Below are positions 7,913-14,427 of a stretch of DNA of 20,789 bases, piece after piece (the stretch's first letter is position 1; every line of letters starts with the position of its first letter). The DNA is from Sphingomonas sp. UBA1000 (GTDB lineage: Bacteria; Pseudomonadota; Alphaproteobacteria; Sphingomonadales; Sphingomonadaceae): NCBI GenBank assembly GCA_002291855.1, contig DBAW01000078.1, positions 464-21,252 of the forward strand, read 5' to 3'. Made by a program: the position numbers and the translations under genes. Under the pieces are notes generated by a model that saw nothing but the letters and a program-made list of their open reading frames with translations, was not told the origin of the DNA and made no database searches.

Positions 7913-9012
7913 CACAGTGCCTCCCCGCCATTGACCGGGCCGAGCGGCGGGGCCGGCCGGTCGGGCGGGCCGCTGTCGGCAAAGCGGATCGCCGGGCCGA
8001 TCTGGCGGCCGCCGCCCGCTTCGACCAGCAATCCGCGCCCCGCGACATGCGGCTGGTCGAGCGCCTCGCGGAAATCGAGCACCGGGGCGAAGGCGACATC
8101 CTTGTCGGCAAACCACCGGATCCAGTGATCGCGGTCATGCGCGGCAAAGGTCGCGGCCAGAAACGCGCGCACCGGTTCCTGCCCCGCGCCCGCCGGGCCG
8201 AGCGCGGCGTCGATCAGGTCGGGCCGCCCGAGCGCGCCCAGCAGATTGCGCACGAACTTTTCCTCGCGCCCGCCCAGCGCGACATGGCGGCCACAGGCGG
8301 TGCGGTAGATCTGGTAGAATGCCGCCCCGCCCAGCGAACGCTGTTCGGCCGAGCGCGGGGCAGGGCCGCCGATGATCGCCCCGCCCGCTGTGTGCGCGCA
8401 CCAGGGCAGCAGGCTGTCGAACATCGCAATGTCCAGATAATCGCCGCGCCCGGTCCGCTGCCGGCCGATCAGCGCCATCAGCACGCCCGCCAGCCCGGTC
8501 AGCCCGGCGGCGACATCCGATGCCGCGACACCCGGCACCACCGGCGTCCCGTCCGGCCCGTCATTGACCGACAGAAATCCCGCCAGCGCCTGCACCGCCA
8601 TGTCGTGCGCCGGATGATCGGCCAGCGGCCCATGCTGGCCAAAGGCGGTGACCGAGCAATAGACGATGCCGGGATGGCGGGCGGCGACCGCTGCATAGTC
8701 AAAGCCCAGCCGCGCCATCACGCCGGGCCGGAACCCTTCGACCAGCACATCGGCATCGGCCAGTTCGTCCCACAGCCTTGCCCGCCCGGCGGCGCTTTTC
8801 AGGTCGAGCGTCATGCTGGTCTTGCCGCGGTTGAGCGAGCGGAACCAGACCGACTGGTCGCCGTCCATCGGTGCCTGGGTGCGCGCGGGATCGCCGCCCG
8901 GCGGTTCGATCTTGACGACATCGGCCCCCTGATCGGCCATCATCAGGGTCAGCATCGGGCCGGGCAGGAACTGGGTCAGGTCGACCACCTTGATGCCTGA
9001 AAGCTTGCCCAT
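7912..9012 (-). CDS. CaiB/BaiF family (class III) CoA-transferase
   Basis: The 366-residue enzyme begins with the family's LSGIKVVDLTQFLPGPM and DQGADVVKIEPPGGDPAR, and has the NRGKTSMTLDLK, GFRPGVMARLG and HDMAVQALAG blocks. The ASDVAAGLTGLAGVLMAL... block carries the likely catalytic Asp at 166, by alignment with the Asp of formyl-CoA transferase and CaiB. Such enzymes move CoA between carboxylic acids through an aspartyl-CoA intermediate; alpha-methylacyl-CoA racemases share the fold. At about 366 residues it is close to racemase length and slightly shorter than formyl-CoA transferases, so either activity is possible. ATG at 9012 follows AGAGGA. It is the first gene of a two-gene unit with the crotonase, pointing to degradation or activation of an organic acid. 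Confidence 0.9.
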   Translation of the reverse strand: MGKLSGIKVVDLTQFLPGPMLTLMMADQGADVVKIEPPGGDPARTQAPMDGDQSVWFRSLNRGKTSMTLDLKSAAGRARLWDELADADVLVEGFRPGVMARLGFDYAAVAARHPGIVYCSVTAFGQHGPLADHPAHDMAVQALAGFLSVNDGPDGTPVVPGVAASDVAAGLTGLAGVLMALIGRQRTGRGDYLDIAMFDSLLPWCAHTAGGAIIGGPAPRSAEQRSLGGAAFYQIYRTACGRHVALGGREEKFVRNLLGALGRPDLIDAALGPAGAGQEPVRAFLAATFAAHDRDHWIRWFADKDVAFAPVLDFREALDQPHVAGRGLLVEAGGGRQIGPAIRFADSGPPDRPAPPLGPVNGGEAL

Positions 9013-9071
9013 CCGCGTCCTCTTTCCCCCATATGCACGCCGCGGGGCGCTGCGCGCGAACCGGTTGCATT

Positions 9072-9139
9072 GCCGTCCGTTTTCGGGACGGCGTTAACCA
9101 TATTCGGTGCGAGACGGAATCGTAAACGGCGCGTTAACC
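9072..9139. promoter_or_regulatory. Divergent control region with hairpin, CtrA-like and GANTC motifs
   Basis: The gap between the CoA-transferase and the 57-residue ORF holds a 7-bp inverted repeat (GCCGTCC 9072-9078 / GGACGGC 9086-9092). It also holds two copies of GCGTTAACC exactly 40 bp apart (9091-9099, 9131-9139) and a GAATC at 9117-9121. The first copy reads TTAACCAT, a reported CtrA half-site form in Caulobacter. GANTC is the CcrM methylation site of alphaproteobacteria. The sites are seen; cell-cycle control is inference. Confidence 0.4.
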
Positions 9140-9147
9140 TCTCGCCC

Positions 9148-9321
9148 ATGAAACGCAGACTTGTCCTGACCAATGAAGGTGCCGGCCATCCGTTTCGCCG
9201 CCGGCTGCCGCGTCCCGCCACCGCGCTGATCGAGGCGCTGCCCGACGACCGCAACGATCTGCGGCTGTTCGCGCTCAGCTTCACCGCCTTTTTCGTGGCG
9301 ATCTACAGCTTCATCGCCTGA
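9148..9321 (+). CDS. Small single-pass membrane protein, 57 residues, function unknown
   Basis: The product starts with a basic segment (MKRRLVLTNEG, then FRRRLPRPATALIEALPDDRND). It ends in one hydrophobic helix (LRLFALSFTAFFVAIYSFIA, residues 38-57) that reaches the C-terminus, so it is probably a tail-anchored inner-membrane protein with a cytoplasmic N-terminus. I do not recognise a named family. Codon usage and GC at third positions fit real genes here, and the reading frame is not opposite another gene. ATG at 9148 is favoured because it gives the compact basic start; an in-frame ATG at 9070 lies within the upstream inverted repeat region. No good Shine-Dalgarno is visible, so the start is uncertain. 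Its upstream region carries CtrA-like and GANTC motifs. It converges on the MFS gene 28 bp away. Confidence 0.65.
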   Translation: MKRRLVLTNEGAGHPFRRRLPRPATALIEALPDDRNDLRLFALSFTAFFVAIYSFIA

Positions 9322-9349
9322 TCGTCGGCCCGTTGCGCGGAGGCTCGGT

Positions 9350-10615
9350 TCAGTCGCAGGCCTTATGCAGCTGCCAGGCGAGCGCGGCGGAGATCAGGCA
9401 CATGCCCGCCGTCATCAGGAACTGGTCGACCGCCGACACGCCGATAAAGCTCAGCCCCAGCGCGCAGACCGATCCGATCACCATCGCGCCCGAGTTGACG
9501 ATGTTGTTGGCGGCAACCGTGCGCGCCGTCTCGCCCTGCGACACGGTGGTGGTGAGGAACGCATAGAGCGGCACGACGAACACTCCGCCCGCGATCGCGA
9601 CCCCCAGCAGCGCGCCGAGCAGCGCGGGCGCGCCGGGATGGGCGATGAACTCCATCACGTCATACAGATCGCGCCCGTCGGGCACCCAGCTGCGCGCGAT
9701 CAGATAGAAAGCGAGCACGAACCCGCCCATCACGATCACCGCCGGGGGCGAATAGCGCGCCGACACCTCGCCCTTGAGCAGCCGGTTGATGATCACCGAG
9801 CCGATGGCGACGCCGACCGAGAAGACGGCGAGGAACAGGCTGGCCACCGCCTTGTCCGCGGTCAGCACGTTTTTGACGAGCGGCGGGAATTGCACGAACA
9901 GCACCGCGCCGATCATCCAGAAAAAGCTGATCGACAGGATCGCGAGGAACAGTTTGCGGATGTGCATCGTCGATGCGACCAGCCGGTAGGATGCGGTCAG
10001 CGGATTATGGTCGACATGATCCAGCTCCCCGGTCGGCGGGGCAGGCGGCACCTGCCGCCCGGCCAGATAGCCGAGCACCGCGACGATCACGACCATCGCC
10101 GCCGCCGCCTTGACCGGGATGACGCCGGCGATGATCGTGCCGGCAAGGATCGAGATATAGGTGCCCGCCTCGACCAGCCCGGTGCCGGCCAGCACCTCGT
10201 CCCGTTCCAGATGCTGGGGCAGGATCGCGTATTTGATCGGCCCGAAAAAGGTCGAATGCACGCCCATCGCCAGCAGGGCGGCCAGCATCAGCGGGATTGA
10301 CGGCAGCAGCAGCCCGATCGCGCCCACGGCCATGATCAGGATTTCGGCCAGCTTGACCAGCCGGATGATGCGCGCCTTGTCGGTCGCGTCAGCCAGCTGG
10401 CCCGACGTTGCCGACAGCAGGAAGAAGGGCAGGATGAACAGCCCGGTCGCCAGCCCCGAAAACCAGGTTTCCTGCTTGGGATCCGAATAGACGTTGTAGA
10501 CCGCGAACAGCACCATCGCGTTCTTGAACAGATTGTCGTTGAACGCCCCGAGAAACTGGGTGACGAACAGCGGCAGGAAGCGCCGCCGCTTGAGAAGCCC
10601 CATCGAACTTTGCAT
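9350..10615 (-). CDS. LplT-like MFS transporter (lysophospholipid transporter family), no acyltransferase domain
   Basis: The 421-residue inner-membrane protein opens with RRFLPLFVTQFLGAFNDNLFKNAMV, the hallmark of LplT and of the MFS half of Aas-type acyltransferase fusions. It has roughly twelve hydrophobic segments and a STFFGPIKYAILPQHL motif typical of the group. E. coli LplT flips lysophospholipids inward for reacylation. In many relatives the carrier is fused to an acyltransferase and AMP-ligase; here the chain stops after the last helix, so any acyltransferase must be encoded elsewhere. The start at 10615 is the first ATG; a second ATG four codons later is equally possible, and neither has a strong ribosome site. 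The divergent neighbour is pgsA, so both genes plausibly serve phospholipid homeostasis. Confidence 0.85.
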   Translation of the reverse strand: MQSSMGLLKRRRFLPLFVTQFLGAFNDNLFKNAMVLFAVYNVYSDPKQETWFSGLATGLFILPFFLLSATSGQLADATDKARIIRLVKLAEILIMAVGAIGLLLPSIPLMLAALLAMGVHSTFFGPIKYAILPQHLERDEVLAGTGLVEAGTYISILAGTIIAGVIPVKAAAAMVVIVAVLGYLAGRQVPPAPPTGELDHVDHNPLTASYRLVASTMHIRKLFLAILSISFFWMIGAVLFVQFPPLVKNVLTADKAVASLFLAVFSVGVAIGSVIINRLLKGEVSARYSPPAVIVMGGFVLAFYLIARSWVPDGRDLYDVMEFIAHPGAPALLGALLGVAIAGGVFVVPLYAFLTTTVSQGETARTVAANNIVNSGAMVIGSVCALGLSFIGVSAVDQFLMTAGMCLISAALAWQLHKACD

Positions 10616-10774
10616 GATCCCGTGGTCGGCCCCGTTGCTGCCCGCCGCGGCTCTAGCCGGTCAGGGCGGGTTGGGAAAGGGCGATGGACGGACGGAGCGG
10701 CGGTGCCTCTTCCTGCGGCTTCCCCGCTTCCTCCGGCTTCAATGTCGGGCGCGGCTGGGCTAAGCGGTGGCGTG

Positions 10775-11347
10775 ATGCTGACCCTGCCCAATCTGCTGAC
10801 GCTGTCGCGCATCTTCGCGGTGCCGTTTCTTGTCTTCCTGCTCTGGTATCCGGCCTGGCGGCTGGGCTTTGCGCTCGCCTTTGCGCTCTACTGCGTGGTC
10901 GGCGTCACCGATTATCTCGACGGCTATCTGGCGCGCGCGCAGGGCACGGTGTCCAAGCTCGGCATCTTTCTCGATCCGATTGCCGACAAGATCATGGTCG
11001 CGGCGGTGATCGTGATGCTGCTGTCGACCGGGGCGGGGGCGGAGGGGCATGCCATCGTCCATGGCTGGCACGTCATCCCCGCGCTCATCATCCTGCTGCG
11101 CGAAATCGCCGTGTCGGGCCTGCGCGAGTTTCTGGCGCAGCTGAGCGTGTCGGTGCCGGTCAGCCGGCTCGCCAAATGGAAGACCGCGTTCCAGATGGTG
11201 GCGCTGGGCGCGCTGATCCTGTCGGGCGCGGTGCCGGACAGTCCGCTGATCTTCACCGCCGGGCTGGCGAGCCTGTGGGCCGCTGCGGCGCTGACGCTGG
11301 TGACGGGGTGGGATTATCTGCGCGTCGGCATCAGGCATATGGACTAG
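10775..11347 (+). CDS. pgsA: CDP-diacylglycerol--glycerol-3-phosphate 3-phosphatidyltransferase
   Basis: The 190-residue membrane enzyme makes phosphatidylglycerol phosphate from CDP-diacylglycerol and glycerol-3-phosphate. The N-terminus (MLTLPNLLTLSRIFAVP) is the characteristic PgsA opening. The CDP-alcohol phosphotransferase motif D-G-x2-A-R-x8-G-x3-D-x3-D is complete, from D49 to D71 (DGYLARAQG...GIFLDPIAD). About four to five hydrophobic helices follow, and length equals E. coli PgsA closely. The ATG at 10775 is chosen by family N-terminus; GTG at 10772 and ATG at 10742 are in-frame alternatives, and the ribosome site is weak. moaD starts four bases after the stop, so the genes are likely cotranscribed although functionally unrelated. 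Confidence 0.95.
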   Translation: MLTLPNLLTLSRIFAVPFLVFLLWYPAWRLGFALAFALYCVVGVTDYLDGYLARAQGTVSKLGIFLDPIADKIMVAAVIVMLLSTGAGAEGHAIVHGWHVIPALIILLREIAVSGLREFLAQLSVSVPVSRLAKWKTAFQMVALGALILSGAVPDSPLIFTAGLASLWAAAALTLVTGWDYLRVGIRHMD

Positions 11348-11351
11348 GGCT

Positions 11352-11618
11352 TTGGCAAAGCTGCTTTATTTTGCCTGGGTCCGGGAACGGATCGGCCTGG
11401 CCGAAGAATGGCGCGACCTGCCCCCCGGCCTCGCGGACCTGAACGCGCTGATCGACTGGCTGGCACAGAGCGGGCCGGGCCATGCCGCGGCCTTTGCCGA
11501 CCGGACGCGCATCCGCGCGGCTGTAGACCAGCAGGTGGTGCCGCTCGACGCGCCGCTCGGTGCGCTGGCGGACGGGGCGGCGGAAATCGCGTTTTTCCCG
11601 CCAATGACCGGCGGATGA
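11352..11618 (+). CDS. moaD: Molybdopterin synthase sulfur-carrier subunit MoaD
   Basis: The 88-residue beta-grasp protein ends in TGG, the Gly-Gly tail that is thiocarboxylated and donates sulfur to precursor Z. The N-terminus (AKLLYFAWVRERIG) matches MoaD (LLYFA.lRE..G), and PLGALADGAAEIAFFPPMTGG is the family's C-terminal block. There is no in-frame ATG at the right place, so TTG at 11352 is the start, four bases after pgsA stops. This suggests weak translation or reinitiation. Its TGA overlaps the moaE ATG (ATGA). Works with MoaE in the cytoplasm. Confidence 0.92.
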   Translation: MAKLLYFAWVRERIGLAEEWRDLPPGLADLNALIDWLAQSGPGHAAAFADRTRIRAAVDQQVVPLDAPLGALADGAAEIAFFPPMTGG

Positions 11619-12055
11619 TCGACACTGCGCTCAGCGACGGGCCGTTCGACGCCGGGGTCGCGCTCGCTCCGCTCGACCGGCTGGGGGCGGGGGCGGTGGC
11701 CAGCTTTGCCGGCATCGCCCGCGCCGATGACGGCGTCACCGCGCTCGTCCTCGAACATTATCCGGGCATGACCGAGGCGGCGCTCGCCCGGCTGGCCGGG
11801 GAGGCGATGGCGCGCTTCGCCCTGTCGGGGGTCGTCATCCGCCACCGCATCGGCGCGGTGCCGGTGGGCGAGCGCATCATGATCGCCGCCGCCGCCGCCC
11901 GCCACCGCCATGCCGCGCTTGATGCGTGCGCGTTCCTGATCGACCGGCTGAAGACCGGCGCGCCATTCTGGAAACGCGAGCTGCTCGCCGATGGCACGAC
12001 GCGCTGGGTGGAGCCGCGCGCCGGCGACGATCAGGCCGCCGCGCGCTGGGACTGA
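11615..12055 (+). CDS. moaE: Molybdopterin synthase catalytic subunit MoaE
   Basis: The 146-residue protein has the MoaE blocks GAVASFAGIAR..D (27-39), LEHYPGMTE (46-54), HRIGAVPVGE (77-86) and LKTGAPFWKRE (112-122). Lysines K113 and K120 correspond to the active-site K119 and K126 of the E. coli enzyme. It converts precursor Z to molybdopterin with sulfur from MoaD. ATG overlaps the moaD stop (ATGA), giving translational coupling in a 1:1 complex. The 3' end overlaps the end of the convergent oxyR gene by 25 bp. The cofactor is needed by the sulfite dehydrogenase at 18498, though no promoter link is visible. Confidence 0.95.
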   Translation: MIDTALSDGPFDAGVALAPLDRLGAGAVASFAGIARADDGVTALVLEHYPGMTEAALARLAGEAMARFALSGVVIRHRIGAVPVGERIMIAAAAARHRHAALDACAFLIDRLKTGAPFWKRELLADGTTRWVEPRAGDDQAAARWD

Positions 12056-12948
12056 CCGGCGGCGCGCAGCAGATCGGCGAGCAGGTGGAAATCGCGGTCG
12101 CGCGGGCTGCCCTTGCGCCACAGCAGCGCGATCTTGCGCGACGCATGGCTGGAATCGAGCGGCCGGGCGATGACGCGGGTATGGTCGAGAATCCCCGCCT
12201 CGATCGCCATTTCGGGCAGCATCGTCACCCCCAGGCCGTTGTCGACCATCTGGACGAGCGTGTGCAGCGACGTGCCGAGCATCGTCGCCTGGGCGCGCAG
12301 TTCGGGCCGGTTGCAGGCGGCAAGCGCATGGTCGCGCAGGCAATGCCCGTCTTCGAGCAGCAGCAGCTCGTCGGGATCGATGGCGTCGGGCGCGATCTGC
12401 GCCGGCAGCTCGCCGCCGCCGCCGGGATAGGCGATGAACAGCCGGTCGTCGAACAGCGGCTCGGCCTCCACCTCGCCACAGGCAAAGGGCAGGGCCAGCA
12501 GCACGCAATCGGCAGTGCCCCGGTGCAGCGATTCGCAGGCCGCCGCGCTCGGCTCCTCGCGCAGGAACAGGCGCAGCTCGGGCCGTTCGGCGCGGATCTG
12601 CGGCAGGATGCGCGGCAGCAGGAACGGCGCGATGGTGGGGATGACGCTCATCCGCATTTCGCCCGACAGCGGCTTGCCCGCCGCGCGGGCGAGATCGGCC
12701 AGCTCCTCGGCTTCGCGCAGCACCCGCCGCGCTTTCTGCGCGATGCGATCGCCGGTGGGGGTGAAGCGGACGACGCGGCGCGTGCGTTCAACCAGCGTCA
12801 TGCCGATCAGCGATTCGAGCTCGCGCAGCCCCGCCGACAGCGTCGACTGGGTGACGAAACAGGCGTCCGCCGCCCGCCCGAAATGGCCATGGTCGTGCAG
12901 CGCCACCAGATATTGCAGCTGCTTGATGGTCGGCAGGAAGACCGTCAT
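12031..12948 (-). CDS. oxyR: Hydrogen peroxide-sensing LysR-type regulator OxyR
   Basis: The 305-residue protein has an N-terminal LysR helix-turn-helix (LPTIKQLQYLVALHDHGHFGRAADACFVTQSTLSAGL..LE) and a C-terminal sensor domain. The peroxide-sensing cysteines are conserved: GHCLRDHALAAC gives C203 and C212, the same nine-residue separation as C199 and C208 of E. coli OxyR. Oxidation to a disulfide is expected to switch on target promoters. It is divergent from ahpC with 155 bp between starts, a standard arrangement for autoregulation plus activation of the peroxidase. Extra cysteines at 30, 138, 148 and 157 are present but are not part of the known switch. ATG at 12946-12948 is the family start. 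Confidence 0.93.
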   Translation of the reverse strand: MTVFLPTIKQLQYLVALHDHGHFGRAADACFVTQSTLSAGLRELESLIGMTLVERTRRVVRFTPTGDRIAQKARRVLREAEELADLARAAGKPLSGEMRMSVIPTIAPFLLPRILPQIRAERPELRLFLREEPSAAACESLHRGTADCVLLALPFACGEVEAEPLFDDRLFIAYPGGGGELPAQIAPDAIDPDELLLLEDGHCLRDHALAACNRPELRAQATMLGTSLHTLVQMVDNGLGVTMLPEMAIEAGILDHTRVIARPLDSSHASRKIALLWRKGSPRDRDFHLLADLLRAAGQSQRAAA

Positions 12949-13103
12949 TCTTTATCGCCTCTGTCGATCAATGGATCAGGAATAATCTATTTGATCGATG
13001 ATTTCCAGAGCGCTATTCGGGGCCGGTGCCGGGCAACGAGTCGCTGCTCCGGCCAGGTTTTTCATCCGGGCCCGGCCACGGGCCTCAGCTTAAGGAACGC
13101 ACC
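12949..13103. promoter_or_regulatory. oxyR-ahpC control region with candidate ahpC promoter
   Basis: This gap has an AT-rich core (12965-13017) that stands out against its GC-rich surroundings. TTGATC (12991-12996) and TATTCG (13014-13019) are spaced by 17 bases and make a plausible sigma-70 promoter for ahpC, with transcription starting near 13026. ATC/GAT-rich partial repeats just upstream (GATCAATGGATC, AATAATCTAT) fall where OxyR would bind to contact the -35 region. Exact half-sites cannot be fixed by eye. Confidence 0.5.
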
Positions 13104-13646
13104 ATGCTCACCGTCGGCGACAAGCTTCCCGAACTCACCCTGCCCGTGCAGCAAGGCACCTCGGCCCTGCCGGCCGGCGAAACGATCAACCTCGCCGACA
13201 CCGGCGGCAAGTGGAAGGTGCTGTTCTACTGGCCCAAGGACTTCACCTTTGTCTGCCCGACCGAAATCGTCGGCTATGGCAAGCTGAAGGGCGAGTTCGC
13301 CGACCGTGACGCCGTGCTGATCGGCGCGTCGACCGACACCGCCCATGTCCATTTCGCGTGGCGCCGTTCGGACGCCGAACTGGCCGAAGCCGATTTCCCC
13401 TGGATCGCCGACAATGGCGCCCAGCTGGCCGGCGCGCTCGGCATCCTCGACAAGAATGAGCATGTCGCGTTCCGCGCCACCTTCATCATCGATCCGGACA
13501 ATGTGATCCAGCACGTGACGGTGAACGGCCTGAACGTCGGCCGCAACCCGCAGGAAACCCTGCGCGTGCTCGATGCGCTCCAGACCGATGAACTCTGCCC
13601 GTGCAACTGGAGCAAGGGCGAGGACGTGCTCAAGCCGGCGGCCTAA
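13104..13646 (+). CDS. ahpC: Alkyl hydroperoxide reductase subunit C (2-Cys peroxiredoxin)
   Basis: The 180-residue cytoplasmic peroxidase carries the peroxidatic Cys at C51 in FYWPKDFTFVCPTE. The C-terminal DELCPCNWSKGED motif holds C165 and C167, the resolving cysteine arrangement seen in AhpD-coupled AhpC such as the mycobacterial enzyme. It reduces hydrogen peroxide, organic peroxides and peroxynitrite. The start ATG at 13104 follows AAGGA by 7 bases. It lies divergent from oxyR and upstream of ahpD, so AhpD rather than AhpF is the probable reductant. A strong hairpin follows the stop and may tune the ratio of AhpC to AhpD. Confidence 0.96.
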   Translation: MLTVGDKLPELTLPVQQGTSALPAGETINLADTGGKWKVLFYWPKDFTFVCPTEIVGYGKLKGEFADRDAVLIGASTDTAHVHFAWRRSDAELAEADFPWIADNGAQLAGALGILDKNEHVAFRATFIIDPDNVIQHVTVNGLNVGRNPQETLRVLDALQTDELCPCNWSKGEDVLKPAA

Positions 13647-13656
13647 GCCCCGGCCC

Positions 13657-13697
13657 GGCCGGGCGCAGCGCCTCCCCCCCTTCCGCTGCGCCCGGCC
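13657..13697 (+). terminator. Strong hairpin between ahpC and ahpD
   Basis: GGCCGGGCGCAGCG (13657-13670) and CGCTGCGCCCGGCC (13684-13697) form a perfect 14-bp stem with a pyrimidine-rich 13-base loop, followed by CACTTCCTCTCTCG and later TTGTTTCTTTCC. It lacks a clean U-tract, so partial termination or mRNA stabilisation of the ahpC segment is likelier than complete termination. Confidence 0.6.
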
Positions 13698-13838
13698 ACT
13701 TCCTCTCTCGCATTGTTTCTTTCCGGCTCCTCCGCCGGCATGCGGCGATCGTGCCCCGACCGGCTGCCGCCCTGCGCGCCGCGCCGCGCACGCTTTTTGG
13801 CTCCCCGATCCCCCTCACTCCCGACAAGGAAACCGACC

Positions 13839-14360
13839 ATGTCGCTCAAGGAATTTGCCGACACGCTGCCCGATTTCGCCAAGGATCTGCGGCTGAACAT
13901 CAGCTCGATCCTCAACGACCAGCTGCTGGGCGACCAGCGCAAATATGGCCTGCTGCTCGCGACCGCGCACGGCACCGGCTATCGCCCGATCGTCGTCGCG
14001 GTCGAGGCGGAGATCGAAGGCAAGCTCAGCCCCGAAGCCGCCAATGGCGCGCGTGCGGCCGCCGCGGTGATGGCGATGAACAATGTCTATTACCGCTTCA
14101 CCCACCTCGCCTCGAACCACGAATATCAGACGATGCCGGCCAAGCTGCGCATGAACGTCATCGCCAATCCGGGCATCGACAAGGCCGATTTCGAGCTGTT
14201 CAGCCTTGCCGTGTCGGCCCAGAATGGCTGCGGCATGTGCATCGACAGCCATGAAAAGGTGCTGCGCCAGCACGGCGTCAATGCCGAGACGATCCAGGCG
14301 GCGGCGCGCATCGGCGCGGTGATGACGGCGGTCGCGACCGTCCATGCCGCGCTGAACTGA
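13839..14360 (+). CDS. ahpD: Alkyl hydroperoxidase AhpD (carboxymuconolactone decarboxylase fold)
   Basis: The 173-residue protein has the AhpD proton-relay site: E119, C131 and C134 in the CGMC motif, and H138 in IDSHEK. These align one residue off the M. tuberculosis AhpD positions E118, C130, C133 and H137. AhpD accepts electrons, in mycobacteria from a lipoamide-linked dihydrolipoyl system, and reduces AhpC. ATG at 13839 follows CAAGGA with 8-base spacing. An in-frame ATG at 13713 would add a basic tail lacking family similarity. The gene is 192 bp downstream of ahpC, which is long for an operon and holds a strong hairpin, so it may have its own weak promoter too. A clear terminator follows. 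Confidence 0.95.
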   Translation: MSLKEFADTLPDFAKDLRLNISSILNDQLLGDQRKYGLLLATAHGTGYRPIVVAVEAEIEGKLSPEAANGARAAAAVMAMNNVYYRFTHLASNHEYQTMPAKLRMNVIANPGIDKADFELFSLAVSAQNGCGMCIDSHEKVLRQHGVNAETIQAAARIGAVMTAVATVHAALN

Positions 14361-14377
14361 TCGCCGGCACCGACACC

Positions 14378-14417
14378 AAAAGGGCGGCGGGGGCGATGGC
14401 TCCCGCCGCCTTTTTTT
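14378..14417. terminator. Bidirectional Rho-independent terminator (ahpD / comM)
   Basis: GGCGGCGGG (14383-14391) pairs with CCCGCCGCC (14402-14410) around a 10-base loop, followed by seven Ts (14411-14417). On the other strand it ends in CTTTTGG from the A-run at 14378-14381. It sits between the convergent ahpD and comM stops and can serve both. Confidence 0.85.
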
Positions 14418-14427
14418 GCAGCCGGGG

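Noticed and set aside
10616..10774. pgsA start further upstream at 10610 or 10742
   Set aside because: The family N-terminus begins at MLTLPNLL; upstream residues are Gly/Ala/Pro-rich, and the 10610 start would overlap the divergent MFS gene.
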